Positions 1 through 11,491 of a stretch of DNA of 64,000 nucleotides are shown one piece after another. A program made the position numbers and the translations under genes. This DNA comes from Tyto alba (Eukaryota; Chordata; Aves; Strigiformes; Tytonidae). Within the stretch, counting starts at the first letter, position 1. Each line of letters opens with the position of its first letter. The DNA is taken from assembly GCF_018691265.1 (NCBI RefSeq), contig NW_024881322.1:10157989-10221988 (forward strand), read 5' to 3'. The notes beneath the pieces are model-generated. The model made no database searches, was not told the origin of the DNA, and saw only the letters and a list, made by a program, of their open reading frames with translations.

Positions 1-120
1 CAGTTGTCCCCAAGCCCTTGGTACCAGCAGATGCCTCCCTGACTGCTATGGCATTCAAATGAAGTGGTTGCCCATTGTTGCCTCATGGCTGTTCAAAGCG
101 CATGTCTGGCAGAGGTTTAG

Positions 121-270
121 CCAAGCGATGAGAGGCTCAACGCAGAGGAAGACCAAACCTTGCTCCAAAACTTGAGCAATATCTCTGAGCTGGCAATATC
201 TAGGGTGGGTAAGAAGGCACGGGAACAAGAACATCTCGAGGAGAAACTCTGCCTTTGGATGCACAATGAG
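121..270 (+). CDS. Possible internal exon of an unidentified protein
   Basis: A 50-codon open stretch ends at a consensus splice donor (GAG followed by GTAAGT at 271). It is bounded on the left by an in-frame TAG at 118-120, which could itself be the acceptor AG, although the pyrimidine tract there is weak. The translation is rich in Glu, Leu, Gln and Lys, with a helical, coiled-coil-like end (motifs EEDQTLLQNL and REQEHLEEKL). Read this way it enters and leaves in phase 0, which matches the phase-0 start of the exon-like block at 2035. I do not recognise the family. The alternative is a chance open frame beside a chance donor. Confidence 0.3.
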
Positions 271-2034
271 GTAAGTCCTCTCTGCACTCCTTCTTTTCTT
301 ACAGATGTCAAGATTTAACATTAGTGTGCATGAAAGGAAGCCTCCTGGGTGAGGCAAGGTACTGTTCTGGAGGAGCTCCTTGGGGCTTCAGACATTGTTT
401 GGGGCCAGAAGGTGTGTAGGGAGGAGGCAAGAAGGGATGAGATTGAACTGTAACTTTGTGATCAGGGTACAGTCACTCTGTAGAATACAAGGTAATGATA
501 ACACTGTTTAAAAAGCTAGTTTTTAGCAAGATGGATTCAGTACTGAAGCAATACTGTTACAGCTGGCCAGAGCTTACACCAGCTGACATTGGCAAGGGGC
601 AAAGCAGCACGGGGGAAGATAATTCCTCAGATAGCTTGATACCACTCTCAGTGATCTCTTCTGTTGTTTCTCCTCTGCTGTGAGATATTTTCCGGCTCTT
701 GGAGACTTTTATAGCTCATATTTCCAGTGAAGTTCAGTATATAGACTTATTTCATATAATTAATAAGTCTTTTATAAGACCTGCATTCTTTCTCATTCCA
801 TGTGCCTCCTGCTAAATTCTGGCCAAAGGATTTGTTAGTCGTATTTCAGGTCAGTAGGTTATAGCTATGTGAATGTTGGTACAATAGGAAACCTCATTTC
901 ACCGGAAAGCAGTGTTTCCTCTGTGAAACACAGCCTGTATCATGGTATACTCTGTATTCATCACGCAATGGTATTTCAGTGGGATGCCTGTAGTATTGAG
1001 GAGTTGATAATCTCATACTGTGGCTGCCAGTAGCGTTTTTTTGGAAGATTAATGAAAATGAGATTTCCTGCAGAATCTTACAATGAAGGGATTTAGCAAT
1101 GACCGCAATTTTGCAGAAACCTGTATTTCAGTGTCTTAGTTGCTTATTTGCAGACAGAAATAGATCTCTCACTGTGACCTTAATAGGAATGTCTGAGGAA
1201 AATGCCAGTTATCTGACTTCTGCTTATCTGCTCCTTACTGCCTTCAGTTCACATTTCACTGTTGGGCTTCAAATAGTGACGGTGAGGGGTCCTTCCCCTC
1301 CAAGCACAGCCTTGCTACTGGGGCTGCTCATACAAACCTACATTTCCACCATGTTGCCTTCGGGGCTGTGGCACTTTTTAAACTTTAAATATGCATTTTA
1401 ATTAAAAACAGTGCGATAAAGCCACTTTTTAGAGACATCTTTTCAAATTAAAGCTTAGCAACTTGGAGAAACTGATGAACAGCTATTGCTAATCCCTTCT
1501 GGCTTGCACGGTTGTGAGGCTGAAATGCAACATCTCAGAAATGGGAACAGAACTGGAAGGAACTTACACCGTATCTGATGCAAGACCTGCAGTGTGCCAA
1601 TCAGCAGCACTTTTGAGAAAAAGCTCTTTTATTGCAACCCATTTTACTTCTCATAATGCACTGGAATTAGTTGTCCACATAATTCTGAAATGCAGTTTCA
1701 AACAGAAAAGGCCAGTAAGTGCCGACAGCCAACACATCAATTTGAGATATGGCAGTTATATTTATGCTGATTAAAATAAAATACCTGGAGTCTTAGATGC
1801 ATTGGAATAGCTAGAGAATAACTGACTTTTCAATGTATAAAGAGATCTCAATTACTCTAGGGGCAAATACTTAGAAATATTACTAGGAAGTAATAAAAAC
1901 TATCTGAAATGCATCACAGATATTCATTACCCACTATGAGCAAAACCAATTTATAAAACTGTTATAGGTGTTTCCTCCTTTCCACAAAAGTGAGAACTGC
2001 TGAAGAACTTTTTTCCCCTCCCAACTTCTGACAG
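271..2034. other. Probable intron or intergenic DNA
   Basis: AT-rich unique-looking DNA between the two exon-like blocks. The short open frames at 495-683, 1099-1401 and 1514-1774 lack splice consensus and recognisable protein character. No repeat family was recognised. Confidence 0.4.
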
Positions 2035-2233
2035 TATGTGCTACCTAAAAATGAAAATAAACTGAAACATCACTCATACAAAGAGATAGAGGAACTACTT
2101 TGTGAAGTTAACAACAATGCAGTATTAAAAGAAAAACTACAAAAACTCAGTCAGGAGAAAACCCCCTCTTGTGTTGTGGGATTCACTGGTGAAATGGATG
2201 ACATACAACAGTCAGTTTTAAATTACAGTTCAG
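2035..2233 (+). CDS. Possible exon encoding a coiled-coil segment
   Basis: A strong acceptor (pyrimidine tract about 2011-2030, AG at 2033-2034) opens directly into a frame that stays open for about 98 codons. A usable but weak donor (CAG then GTAGCA) lies at 2234. The first 45 residues form a heptad-like Leu/Lys/Glu helix (motifs EIEELLCEVNNN and LKEKLQKLSQEK). A hydrophilic Ser-rich part follows. The frame is phase 0 at the acceptor, compatible with the block at 121-270. I do not recognise the protein, and known 7p14 neighbours of GPR141 such as ELMO1 do not match from memory. It could be an exon of an unannotated + strand gene or of a long GPR141 5' transcript. Chance is not excluded. Confidence 0.35.
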
Positions 2234-3255
2234 GTAGCAGCGACAGTATAACTGGGATAGTACAAAGCCCAGCACTCTTCTATTTTCCCTGCTTCTTTTC
2301 TGTGATTGAAGCATGGACATCCTCTTGATACTTTCATAGATGCAAACACTTCAGGATAACACACTACATGAACTCTTGCCCTCCCACATGATCTTGTAGT
2401 ACTTAAAAATCCTAGCAGAAGTTACATTTAGAACTATAAGAATTATATTTAATCTCTATTTGAAACAGTAATATATTAAAAATATATAGCATACTTATTA
2501 ATCTTGCTATTAACTTTCATCTAGCCTCATCTTGGGCCAGGCAGGATTAGTTGCATTAACCCAGGGTGTAATTTCCTAATATTTTCTAACAGCCCATTTT
2601 GTAACACCCAGTTGCTACATATTAGATGTGAAATGGCCCTGAGCACCAGGACAACACTGCCCACGCTACTCAGTCTGGCAGGATCTGAGCAGGATCTCCA
2701 TGGAGCCTGGGTATCCATGGTGTTTAATCCCTTACTCCAAAAAACTGTCCATGGAGAAGAAGGAGTTGACTGTAATGTGTGCAAAACTCAGCTCTCAGTA
2801 ACAAAATTTGTAGCTTTGATAGAGCAACATATGGTTATTATCTGGCTCTGGAAAGGGCAGATTTGTGTTGCAAATAAACAAACTGATGAATGAGTAGCAG
2901 AATTTGAACAATATCTCTGATCTTCACCACAAAAACATGCAGATGCCCAGAAGAGAGGAGAACTAATAACACAGAGACCTCAAAACCACCATAATCACGT
3001 CATTTCTCTAAGGGTCCCTTCTTCCCACGTATTACTAATGCATGTTTATTTTTAAGGGTATGACTAGCAATGTCTTAAGGACTAGAACAGCTTCTCCACC
3101 CAATCTTCTCACCCGTTTTTCTCCAGGCTGGAGGCTGTTTGGATAAATCTACTGGTTACAGCGTGTGCCAGCTGTGAGATTCCAGGATTATCCCTTGAGC
3201 AAGATCCAGGTGGAAAGCTCTGCTGGCTTTTCAGGTGGGCCCTCTCACTCCTACC
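2234..3255. other. Spacer upstream of GPR141
   Basis: No recognised gene. An acceptor-like TTCTAACAG at about 2584-2592 precedes an open frame running to a TGA at 2893, with AATAAA inside it near 2875. This could be a terminal exon of the same unknown transcript but is weakly supported. Confidence 0.3.
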
Positions 3256-3289
3256 TTATCTTAGTCTTTATGTATTCCTTCATTTCTAG
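3256..3289 (+). other. GPR141: Splice acceptor of the GPR141 coding exon
   Basis: A pyrimidine-rich tract (about 3256-3287) ends in TAG at 3287-3289. The coding exon therefore starts at 3290, 27 nt before the preferred start codon. A 5' untranslated exon must lie upstream and was not located. The second receptor has an acceptor at exactly the same distance from its ATG. Confidence 0.7.
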
Positions 3290-3316
3290 AATATGTACAA
3301 GGAAGATTTCAGGAAC

Positions 3317-4237
3317 ATGACTGAAGAGAATGGAAACAACAGTAACTCGTCCTCTGCCTTCACTCACAGCAGCACCATGAGTGCCATACTGATTACTTCC
3401 TACTCATTTGCCTTTGCTGGAGGTGGGATCGGGTCCATCACAATGTCATTTGTGCTGGTCAAGATGAACACTCTGTCCGTGACCACTACAGCCATCATTA
3501 ACCTGGTTGTTGTGCACAGCCTCCTCCTCTTCACAGTGCCCTTCCGCCTGCACTACTATGTCAACAAGAAGTGGATATTCAAGATGCCATTCTGCAAAAT
3601 GGTGAGTGCAATGGTGCACATCCACATGTACCTGACCTTCCTATTCTATGTGATCACGCTGGTGATCCGGTGGCTCATCTTCTTTCAATGGAAAGACAAG
3701 GTGGAGTTTTACAGGAAGCTACACGCCATTGCGGCAAGCGCTGCCGTGTGGGTCTTTGTCATGGTCTTTGTGGTGCCAGTCTTGTTCTTTGAATATGGAC
3801 GCTCAGGCTCATACAATGATACGACGTGCTTTAAGTTCCACAAAGAACTTCAACAGGAGAGCGTGAAAGCCCTGAACTACACCATAATTGTATCTGTCGC
3901 CTGCATTACTTGTATCCTCTTGGGCCTGCAGATTTTCATCCTGGTAAAAGTGGCAAGAAAATTTTCTACCTCACTCTGGTCACACCAAGAGTTCTGGGCC
4001 CAGGTGAAAAACCTGATTTTCATCTGTGTCATCATAATTTGCTTCCTCCCCTATCACCTCTTCAGGGCCTACTACATACAGCACGTGAATGATTTTGACC
4101 AGCTAGAAAGCTACAATGAAGTTTTTCTGAGTCTGACTGCCCTCAGCTGTATGGACCTGCTGTCGTTCGTGCTGAGTGGGAGCCGCCTCTTCAAGCAAAA
4201 GGTGGGCATGCTCCGCAGCAGGTTGTCTTGTTGCTAG
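3317..4237 (+). CDS. GPR141: Orphan G protein-coupled receptor 141
   Basis: Class A (rhodopsin-like) seven-helix plasma-membrane receptor with no established ligand; mammalian GPR141 is expressed mainly in myeloid and other immune cells. The 306 residues closely match the human protein (305 aa), including the VKMNT/INLVVVHS block in TM2, HIHMYLTFLFY in TM3, KDKVEFYRKLHA in loop 2, and SHQEFWAQVKNL before TM6. Helices lie near 22-47, 55-76, 92-122, 136-158, 186-214, 230-252 and 268-288. A TM3-ECL2 disulfide is expected between C93 and C171. Sequons occur at N7, N10 and N167. The DRY position reads IRW (117-119), TM6 has CFLPY (242-246), and TM7 has SCMDLLSF instead of NPxxY. The short basic tail ends in two cysteines. 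Start choice: ATG 3317 aligns with the paralog's start; an upstream in-frame ATG at 3293 would give 314 aa. Confidence 0.95.
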   Translation: MTEENGNNSNSSSAFTHSSTMSAILITSYSFAFAGGGIGSITMSFVLVKMNTLSVTTTAIINLVVVHSLLLFTVPFRLHYYVNKKWIFKMPFCKMVSAMVHIHMYLTFLFYVITLVIRWLIFFQWKDKVEFYRKLHAIAASAAVWVFVMVFVVPVLFFEYGRSGSYNDTTCFKFHKELQQESVKALNYTIIVSVACITCILLGLQIFILVKVARKFSTSLWSHQEFWAQVKNLIFICVIIICFLPYHLFRAYYIQHVNDFDQLESYNEVFLSLTALSCMDLLSFVLSGSRLFKQKVGMLRSRLSCC

Positions 4238-4836
4238 CATCAACCTCTTGCAGCGTGCGCGGGCCCGGGCCTGGCAGAGCGCGGTGCCGGACAGGCACAA
4301 CAAGCCCCCTCCTCAACATGTCAGGGTGGGCGCTGGAGACAGGGCAACAGGCTCCCACAGGGCTCGGCGCAGCTGCTCCCCCAAATAATGGGGCGAACCG
4401 CCTCCATTGTCTTAGCTGGTAAAGTGGAAAGTTACCTCTGGGACTTCCTCACGGCGCTACCCAGTGAGTCGCAGGTGCCCCTGGGGGAGAAGGAGGAAAG
4501 GGCGTGGGCTCTTCTATCTTGCTGTTTTTACATCAAGGTTTGTGAAGTCAAAGGCATTAGTAGGAGACTCAAGAGAATTCGCAGAGTATGTAGAAACACA
4601 AATAGAAAAGCAGTTTTTCACAGAATAAGGTACAGACTTTTGAAACGTAAAGATCTATATAATTTTCCACATGCATTTTTTACTTATTCCTCACATAAAT
4701 ATCTCATAACTCATAATATATCAGGGAAACTGTTGTTGCTTCTGAGTAGGTCTGTTCCTTCACTGTAAAGAGAAGCGTAACTTTCTAAGTGAACTGAACA
4801 ATCAAACCAACTCTTCCAAAACAAACCAGCAATAAA
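4238..4836 (+). other. GPR141: GPR141 3' untranslated region with candidate poly(A) signal
   Basis: The first 250 bases after the stop are unusually CpG- and GC-rich for this window. The sequence then becomes AT-rich, and AATAAA occurs at 4831-4836. An open frame at 4388-4768 lies inside this region and resembles no known protein, so I treat it as incidental. The true cleavage site could also be further downstream, for example at AATAAA near 6441. Confidence 0.45.
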
Positions 4837-6901
4837 TAGTTATCTCTTAAAATACTTTCTTAAAATTGTCTTTTGAAGATGGTATTACTGCATCAGAAAA
4901 TAGTTTTGTTTCCTTTCCCACATTATGAAAATGTTTCTAACAACAAAAATTACACATTGTTACTGGAATGAACTATGTAAGTTCAGACAAAAGCCTGTAT
5001 TTTTATTTACAGACTTGTTCAATTTTAAAAGGTTATTTAATAGTGAGGATCATTTTATTTAGATCATTCAGACACCAGTTGTGTTCTCTTAAAAAGTAAA
5101 ATATTTTAGGTCTCCAAGGTAACAATGATTTTTTAAATCTTATGTTGATTTTGTTCAGTTCTGAAGTTTATAACTAATACAGTATCTTTAGCTTGAAATC
5201 AGTTCTATAAATTTAGTATCCTGTACTGGTAGAAGAGATTAAAATGTTACTACTTGGATTGGAGGGGTGGAAAAAGCTAATAAACCCGGTGTAGCTAAAA
5301 TGCTTACTATATATCAGTGAGGCATTGTCAGTTTCTGTCTCGGAAGACAGAATTGAATTCCACTAGAAAAGAGGAAAACTTCAGCAATATAATTCTGTGA
5401 AAGACATTTAGGCTTTCATAGCTCATCTGCTTTACACCTATCCCCCCCTCAAATGAGTATAGATCTCTGACTGCTATAACCCAAGACAGCAGTGGCTAAT
5501 ATATTATTCTGCTTCTTGTCATCTACATAAGGTCACATTTTTTCATCCAGAGTCAGTGGGATAATATTTTAATTGTTTGTCAAATTAGAGGTTATCAGCC
5601 AATTGATTTCCAGTGACAGTGTCTCTTCATGATGCTGTTGCAGTCCAGTTTTTCATACTTCTGAATCTTTCCACTCCTTTCTACTTTACCGTCAACATCT
5701 CTTGCACATCAGACAACAGCCAAACAACAACTGGTTGATCTTGCTGTACCTGTACAATCTTACTGCTATGCTTGTTGCTTTTGGTCTCACCAAGCTGATT
5801 ACTTTATAGGATCCCGTCTCTTCTATAGCCTTTCTTCCCTGTCTTCCTTCTTGCTTCAAGCTCCTCTATATCTCTCGGGAGGTCTGATCACGAGAAAAGT
5901 ATTTTAAGGTCAGAGTCTGAGTAATGCTATATAACACCAAAAGTTGGAAATAACTGAAGTTCATAACACAAGTGAGATGTGGGGGTGCTCACATGGCCCA
6001 CCCTTGGCAAACAGCCTGGATCACAACATCTGTTAAGACAGAAATGTGAGAGCTTGGACTGTGTGGATCTGAGGAAAAAATGTCCGAGAAGGCGTTTGCC
6101 CCCAAAGGATCACAGTAAAAAGGAAGATGACTACCAGCCAGATTTAACAGTGGTCGGGGAACTACAGAGACTTTCATAACATGGAAGGAGTTGACTTGAA
6201 TGTTTAGTTCACTACTGGTTAATTATGTGTCATTAAGAAAGCAATAAACTGCTCTGATTCAGATTTGCTTTAAAATTACATGAACGAATCAGTTTTTCGT
6301 TAAGGTGGGAGAGAAGATGGAAAATGGTACGACATTTTTGTGTCCTCCTGTAGCAACATTGTTAGTGGGAGAAAATACCTTGCATGTGTTCTGTAGGCAC
6401 TGCATACCTTTGTAACACTATATTATAACCCTTCTGTCATAATAAAGTTGTCAACAAACAAAATTACTATGTGCTGAAAAAGTTAAGCAAGTCCTTCCTG
6501 CAGATATATACATAAATGAAAAGCATTTTGTACCTGAATTTGGCAAGACCTTCAAAAAATAAAGCATCTGTTTACAAACAGTACCTCCTGACTATACAGT
6601 TTAACCAGTATTGTTTATGCATGTGTTAAAATCACAGGTCTTTTGATTCTTGTGAAAATGTACACATTTGCAATAACCTACACCATAACATCACAAAAAA
6701 TACTAGATAGTGGGGTTTTTCCCAAATAAAAGTAGATTATGATGATGTTAATGCTAACTCAAGATGTTAATGAGGAGAATTAGGGGGTCATAATTCCATG
6801 CTTTAAGTTGGTGATACTATTCAGCATCAAGTCATGTTTTTTACAGGACTGTCTATGCAAACTTCACATCTGCCACTCGTCTTGCTTTGTGAGTGTCAGT
6901 G
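4837..6901. other. Intergenic DNA, nothing recognised
   Basis: AT-rich sequence without a recognisable gene or dated repeat. Several AATAAA hexamers occur (near 6244, 6441 and 6558), but none is tied to a gene. Confidence 0.5.
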
Positions 6902-7414
6902 TGTCCTGGTTTTCAGTGAGAAAGAGTTAATTTTCTTCCTAGTAGCTGGTACGGTGTGTTTTGGATTTAGTGTGAGAATAAGGTTGATAACACGCTGATG
7001 TTTTAGTTGTTGCTAAGTAGTGCTTACCCTAAATTAAGGATTTTTCATTTCCCTGTGCTCTGCCAGCGAAGCCAGTGCACAAATACCTTTGGGTGTCATG
7101 CCCAGTATATAAACTGAGGGAGTTGGCTGGGACGGGTGGATCACTGCTGGGGCATCGGTGAGCAATTATGTTGTGCATCACTGGTCTTTTCTTGGGATTT
7201 ATTTCTCTTTTTATTATATTAATGTTCATCATCATTATTATTGTTGTTGTTGTTCTTCTTATATTTTACTTTATTTTAGTTATTAAACTGTTCTTATCTC
7301 AACCCATGTGTTTTACTTTTCTTCCGATTCTCCTCCCCATCCCACTGTGAGGGGGGGGAGGCGTGAGTGAGCGGCTGCGTGGGGCTTAGTTGCTGGCTGG
7401 GTTAAACCCTGACA
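6902..7414 (+). mobile_element. ERVL-like avian solo LTR
   Basis: The element starts TGTCCTGGTTTTCAG and ends AAACCCTGACA, the TG...CA form of a retroviral LTR. The body matches a very common bird LTR type: GAGTTAATTTTCTTCCTAGTAGCTGG near the start, TATATAA at 7105-7111, an ATT/GTT microsatellite at about 7230-7257, ATTAAACTGTTCTTATCTCAACCC, and a G-run before the end. No retroviral genes adjoin it, so it is a solo LTR or an isolated end. The flanking pentamers (CAGTG and TCGCG) do not match, so the target duplication has decayed or a little internal sequence follows. Assignment to ERVL-type is from memory. Confidence 0.8.
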
Positions 7415-9585
7415 TCGCGTCTGGCACAGAAAGCCTGCCTCCGCCCTGAGCGAATGAAGTCTGGGTTAACACTGGCAGGCATTGTCCTGCCGGGTGGTGA
7501 CAGAGCTGATGCCTCCAGCAAGGGTGCTGCCAGGGCTTGCAGGGAGGACAGGTGTCTGCTCCCTCCAGCCTCCCCCTGCTTTGCCCCTCACTGGCTTCTT
7601 GTTCTCTCCCAACCTCCCGGGCACCCTCCCTACTTGCTGCCCCCAGGACGGCTGAGGAGGGGTGGAGTGGACACCAGGCAATGCCACAGAAGAAGATTAT
7701 GAATAACTCCTAAAAATGAGCGTAGACAAGGCCAGAGCAGCATCTGAAATGTAGCCAAGTGGTTCCTGTGACTGAGGATAACAGAGGCAGTGATGGAGAA
7801 CTATAAACGTGTCAGATTATCTATAGAGGAAGGAGGAATTTCCAGTTACCATCATCTGTGTGGTCACAGGCACCAACACCTTAAAGGAGACCCTGATTTG
7901 CTGGCTCTGGATCACAGAGGACAGTTTTTGAAAACAACAAGAAATAGTTACAAAACAACCACGTGAGAACACAAAAAGCTGTATTGCAGCAGTTCATAGA
8001 GGGGATAGGACCTGGAGAATGCGAAAAGGGATGAAGATAAAAGAGCAGAATAACAGCATGTTTCTGCCACACAGCAGCAAGATAATATAGCCCGTGTCTC
8101 TGGCCTTCATTTCATGTTGCTTACTGAATCCTTAAAGTTGCCAAAAAGTGGCACTCTAACTGGTGGGAGCAAACTTGCCCTCTGCCACTCCTTGTTCCCA
8201 CTCCCACATCACTCTTTCCATAGGATTGGGATTCTTCTACTGAATGGCTTTCAGCTGCATCAGTTCCTCTCTAGCTCACCAAGAAGTCATGGAAAATTGA
8301 GTCAATGCAAAGATAAATACAGCAAGATTGCTTTTTGTAGCAATACTGCTTTGGGGCATTTATCAGGCTGTAATCCCACTTGTCTAATTCCCTTTAGGAT
8401 CCAGACCTTTTCTTTCCAGGCAATTTTCCACAGATCCATATCATCTGACATTTCCATTTCCTTGTGCTCCCAAGGGCCAGGGTGCCTTAGGCTAGAAGTG
8501 CTGACAGGGGTAGGAAAGGGCTTTCAGGCACTTGATGTTCTCTCCAGGAATGGGGAGAGACAGGCATGGCAACTCCTGAAGGCATCAGAGGCATCAGTTC
8601 CTGAACAGAAACCTCAACAGAGTTGCAGGATTGGACATTCCTCACCCGTAAAGTCACTAATTTCTGCTGTTTTCAGAGAAACAGGACTCTGACTACACTT
8701 TCCTTGTAAGTAAACCCTCTGGCTAGGATTTGATTGGAAACAATTGGTTTCAAAAGTCAAGAGGCCACTAATAAAATATCAGCTTGACTTCCTGACAGAA
8801 ACTTCAGAAAATCAAACTAAACTTTCTGGTACTCTGCGAGGTAATTTTCCCCACTTGTGAACAGCTGCTTACTAAGCCAGATTTTTGTTGAAAAGAGATA
8901 ATATCAGAAAAGAGAATATACAGCATACAGAAGCTGGCTGACTTCATTCACAACCAGCAACATTTCCCTCTCTCCCAGTAACGCCTCCACTTTGGGAGTG
9001 CCTAGCTGGTTTTGCTCTTTAGCTCTGGTACCTGTGCCCTCAATGAACGGTGTGCCACCCACGGGTGGCAGCGGCTTACCTGTCTCTGAGGTTTTGCTAA
9101 TGGAAACAGTGCAAGTCCCATAACCAGGAAGGGTAGCACACTGCCAGCTGGGGGCTCAGCTTTCAAATCCACAGGCAACCCCATCCCTAGCAAGGTCGTG
9201 GGCAGGAAGGGCCACATGCCCAATGCCAACAAAAAAGACAGAAATTTAATTACATCTCCAACTGTTTCATCTGAACCTGAGAAGCAAGACTCTGATTTGT
9301 GCCTGGCAGAGGTGGCACGCTGAGGGGAGGAGACTCATGGAAAAGAGCTCACAGCCTCTCATCTGTTTCAGTGGTCTACAGCATAAAGAAACACAACAAC
9401 CTGCCTGTGGCTGAGGATGGAGGCATACACTAGTGGTGGCACCATGATCTCTAAGAGAGACATGTAAGAATTGCAGATAGGACTTTGTCTTCCCAGTGCT
9501 TTTCCTCAGCATGTGATAAGTAATAGAAGAATTTTGCTTTCGCTAAAAGTAATTAAACAATTACTTCTTAGGCTAAAGCTATTAT
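7415..9585. other. Spacer with a GC-rich patch
   Basis: Positions 7420-7690 are GC-rich and may be residual internal sequence next to the LTR. The rest is ordinary. The 192-codon ATG frame at 8114-8692 is long for this base composition but has no recognisable domain, signal peptide or splice context. I see no other gene. Confidence 0.4.
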
Positions 9586-10102
9586 TTGTACAATGATCCA
9601 AATTTTAAGAAAAGACTTTACTACTGGGAAAAGAAAAGGGGGGATTTGATCTGAGGAAACACCAACCCAACAGCCCCCCCTCCTTGGGATGCTCACCAGA
9701 TGATCCATATCAAAGGGTGGTAACTCCTTTTCAATGGAATGAGAAAGAACAGAATGGGCCATCTCTGGTATCCCTTGTCCTTGAGATAAGAGAGGAACTG
9801 AAACCACTGAGCCATAAAAGACAAAGGAGCTGCAAATTGGCCCAGGCTTGAAGGACAAGGTGTACTTGACCACAGGACTGAAGAAAGAAGAAGATAAGAT
9901 TGTAGAAGGAGCCAGGAGGCGTGCTGAAGGTGTTGAAACCGGCAGCTGGGTGGATAAAAGGGGGTTTGAAACTGAAACAATTTGGTGAGCCTGGACAGAG
10001 CTGCGACTCCTCAGCCACCCCAGCGCTGCATTTGCTCTCTTACCTTAATAAAGATTCTTTAATCCATATTTGGATGTGATTTGCCTTAATCTACCTATAA
10101 CA
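9586..10102 (+). mobile_element. Probable second-type retroviral LTR
   Basis: The right half has LTR architecture: a TATA-like GGATAAAAGG at about 9953-9962, then AATAAAG at 10047-10053, a T-rich stretch, and an end in CTATAACA. The upstream purine-rich block is also LTR-like, but the left edge (taken at a TG near 9587) is uncertain and no target-site duplication was found. It is different from the three ERVL-like LTRs in this window. An alternative is a unique sequence with coincidental signals. Confidence 0.5.
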
Positions 10103-11489
10103 AGCAGATGTAAGACCTCACAGAGAGTCCACTAATCAGGAGCTACAAAAGCACAGGAGAAAATGAGAAAGAGCAGCACAGATTGTATCTGCATTGATGG
10201 AAAATCCTGTGGTGGACAACCTTGGAATCGTACCCTTGGAGAGAAGGAGAGCCTCACCAGTCTGGGGGCTGTACGCAGAGAAACACGAATGGGTGTGAAC
10301 TCCACATATGTGGAGACAGACCACAGTTCCCATCCTCTGCTACCGAAGGTGCAGCTGAATCAGGATCTGCTCAAGACATGAAATGTGTCCATACACTAGA
10401 AACAGCATCACCAAGTTTTAAGTAGTGGAAGGCAGTTTGTACGTTAAATTCATCTTGCAAGAATGGAACTATCTATCTACAGTAAACTGGCACTCAGAAG
10501 TTTAAACCCAAACAGCAGACCATCTGTACGTATTATGATGATACTGTGAAAGTGGCTATTTTGAAAAGAAAAAAAAAAAGAGTTTGGAAATTTGCAGCTC
10601 TTTCATGAAATGACTGTTTCAGTTACATAAAGTGACTGGGATTAGGCATTTCAGAAAATAATGGCCATTTTACTATGCCACTGGACTGCATTCTTTATCT
10701 GGTCATCACGTGAAATGCCTAATGATTTCTAGCATTTCACAAAATTTGAATTATTGTCACTATTGTTCTAGTGGGCAAGGTCAGGTGTTTCAAATGTCAT
10801 TCAAATGGAACAAAAAATTAAAAACAGCTGCAAATTTTACAAAGTAAAGTTTACCTTACAAGGGTCTTTATTTTAGAAAATATTATGTGGTTTGCTCTGT
10901 CATATACTGTGTGGTTTTGAACAGTTTGTGAAAAAGAATGAAATAAAACAGCTCTTCCTGTTGTATTCTAAGATAATAAGTTCAAAAAGCTAGAGATTTT
11001 GTATAATACTTGCTTACTATTTTCTTTCATTTTGCAAAATTACTGGAAGTAATTTTGAGAAATCGCTGAAGATTTTAGTCATTTTACAAAATGACTGGTT
11101 TCACAATATGACTGTAGCATACGTCAGAAATTGGTACAAGAACAGTTGTACATAAAAAGAGGGAGTTGAATCAGATTCCTCTACTTGCTAAGTAATCATT
11201 CCTGAAGATGCCTTGGGACTTTGAAGTTAAATTTAGAGAACTATACAAAAAGAATAAGAAATGCTCCAAGTACATAATCCCAAAGGCATAATATTGTGTA
11301 ACTATTGCTGAAATGAAGAAGACAAAATAGAATCTCAAGTCAAAGTCAAGACATGAATACTCTCTGCTTACGAAGTATGGAGAACCTACTGCTGGCTTTT
11401 TAACTCTAACTGTATACATCACTGCTTTCTCCATTTAGGTACACAACATTATTGCTAATAAACTGCTTACTATTTCCCTGATTTCAGAT
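10103..11489. other. Spacer with several small inverted repeats
   Basis: No gene recognised. The stretch 10560-11110 is dense in short palindromic motifs containing CATTTYACAAAAT and TGACTG, listed separately, which may be the remains of an old DNA transposon. Confidence 0.4.
10641..10723. repeat. 13-bp perfect inverted repeat
   Basis: ATTAGGCATTTCA at 10641-10653 is repeated in reverse complement as TGAAATGCCTAAT at 10711-10723, with a 57-base spacer. Arms are 13/13 identical and pairing does not extend further. A second hairpin, AGTCATTTT-AC-AAAATGACT, lies about 370 bases downstream. Confidence 0.7.
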
Positions 11490-11491
11490 AT

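Noticed and set aside
4388..4768. 126-codon ATG frame after GPR141
   Set aside because: It lies in the GPR141 3' region and has no family resemblance; the first part is open because of high GC.
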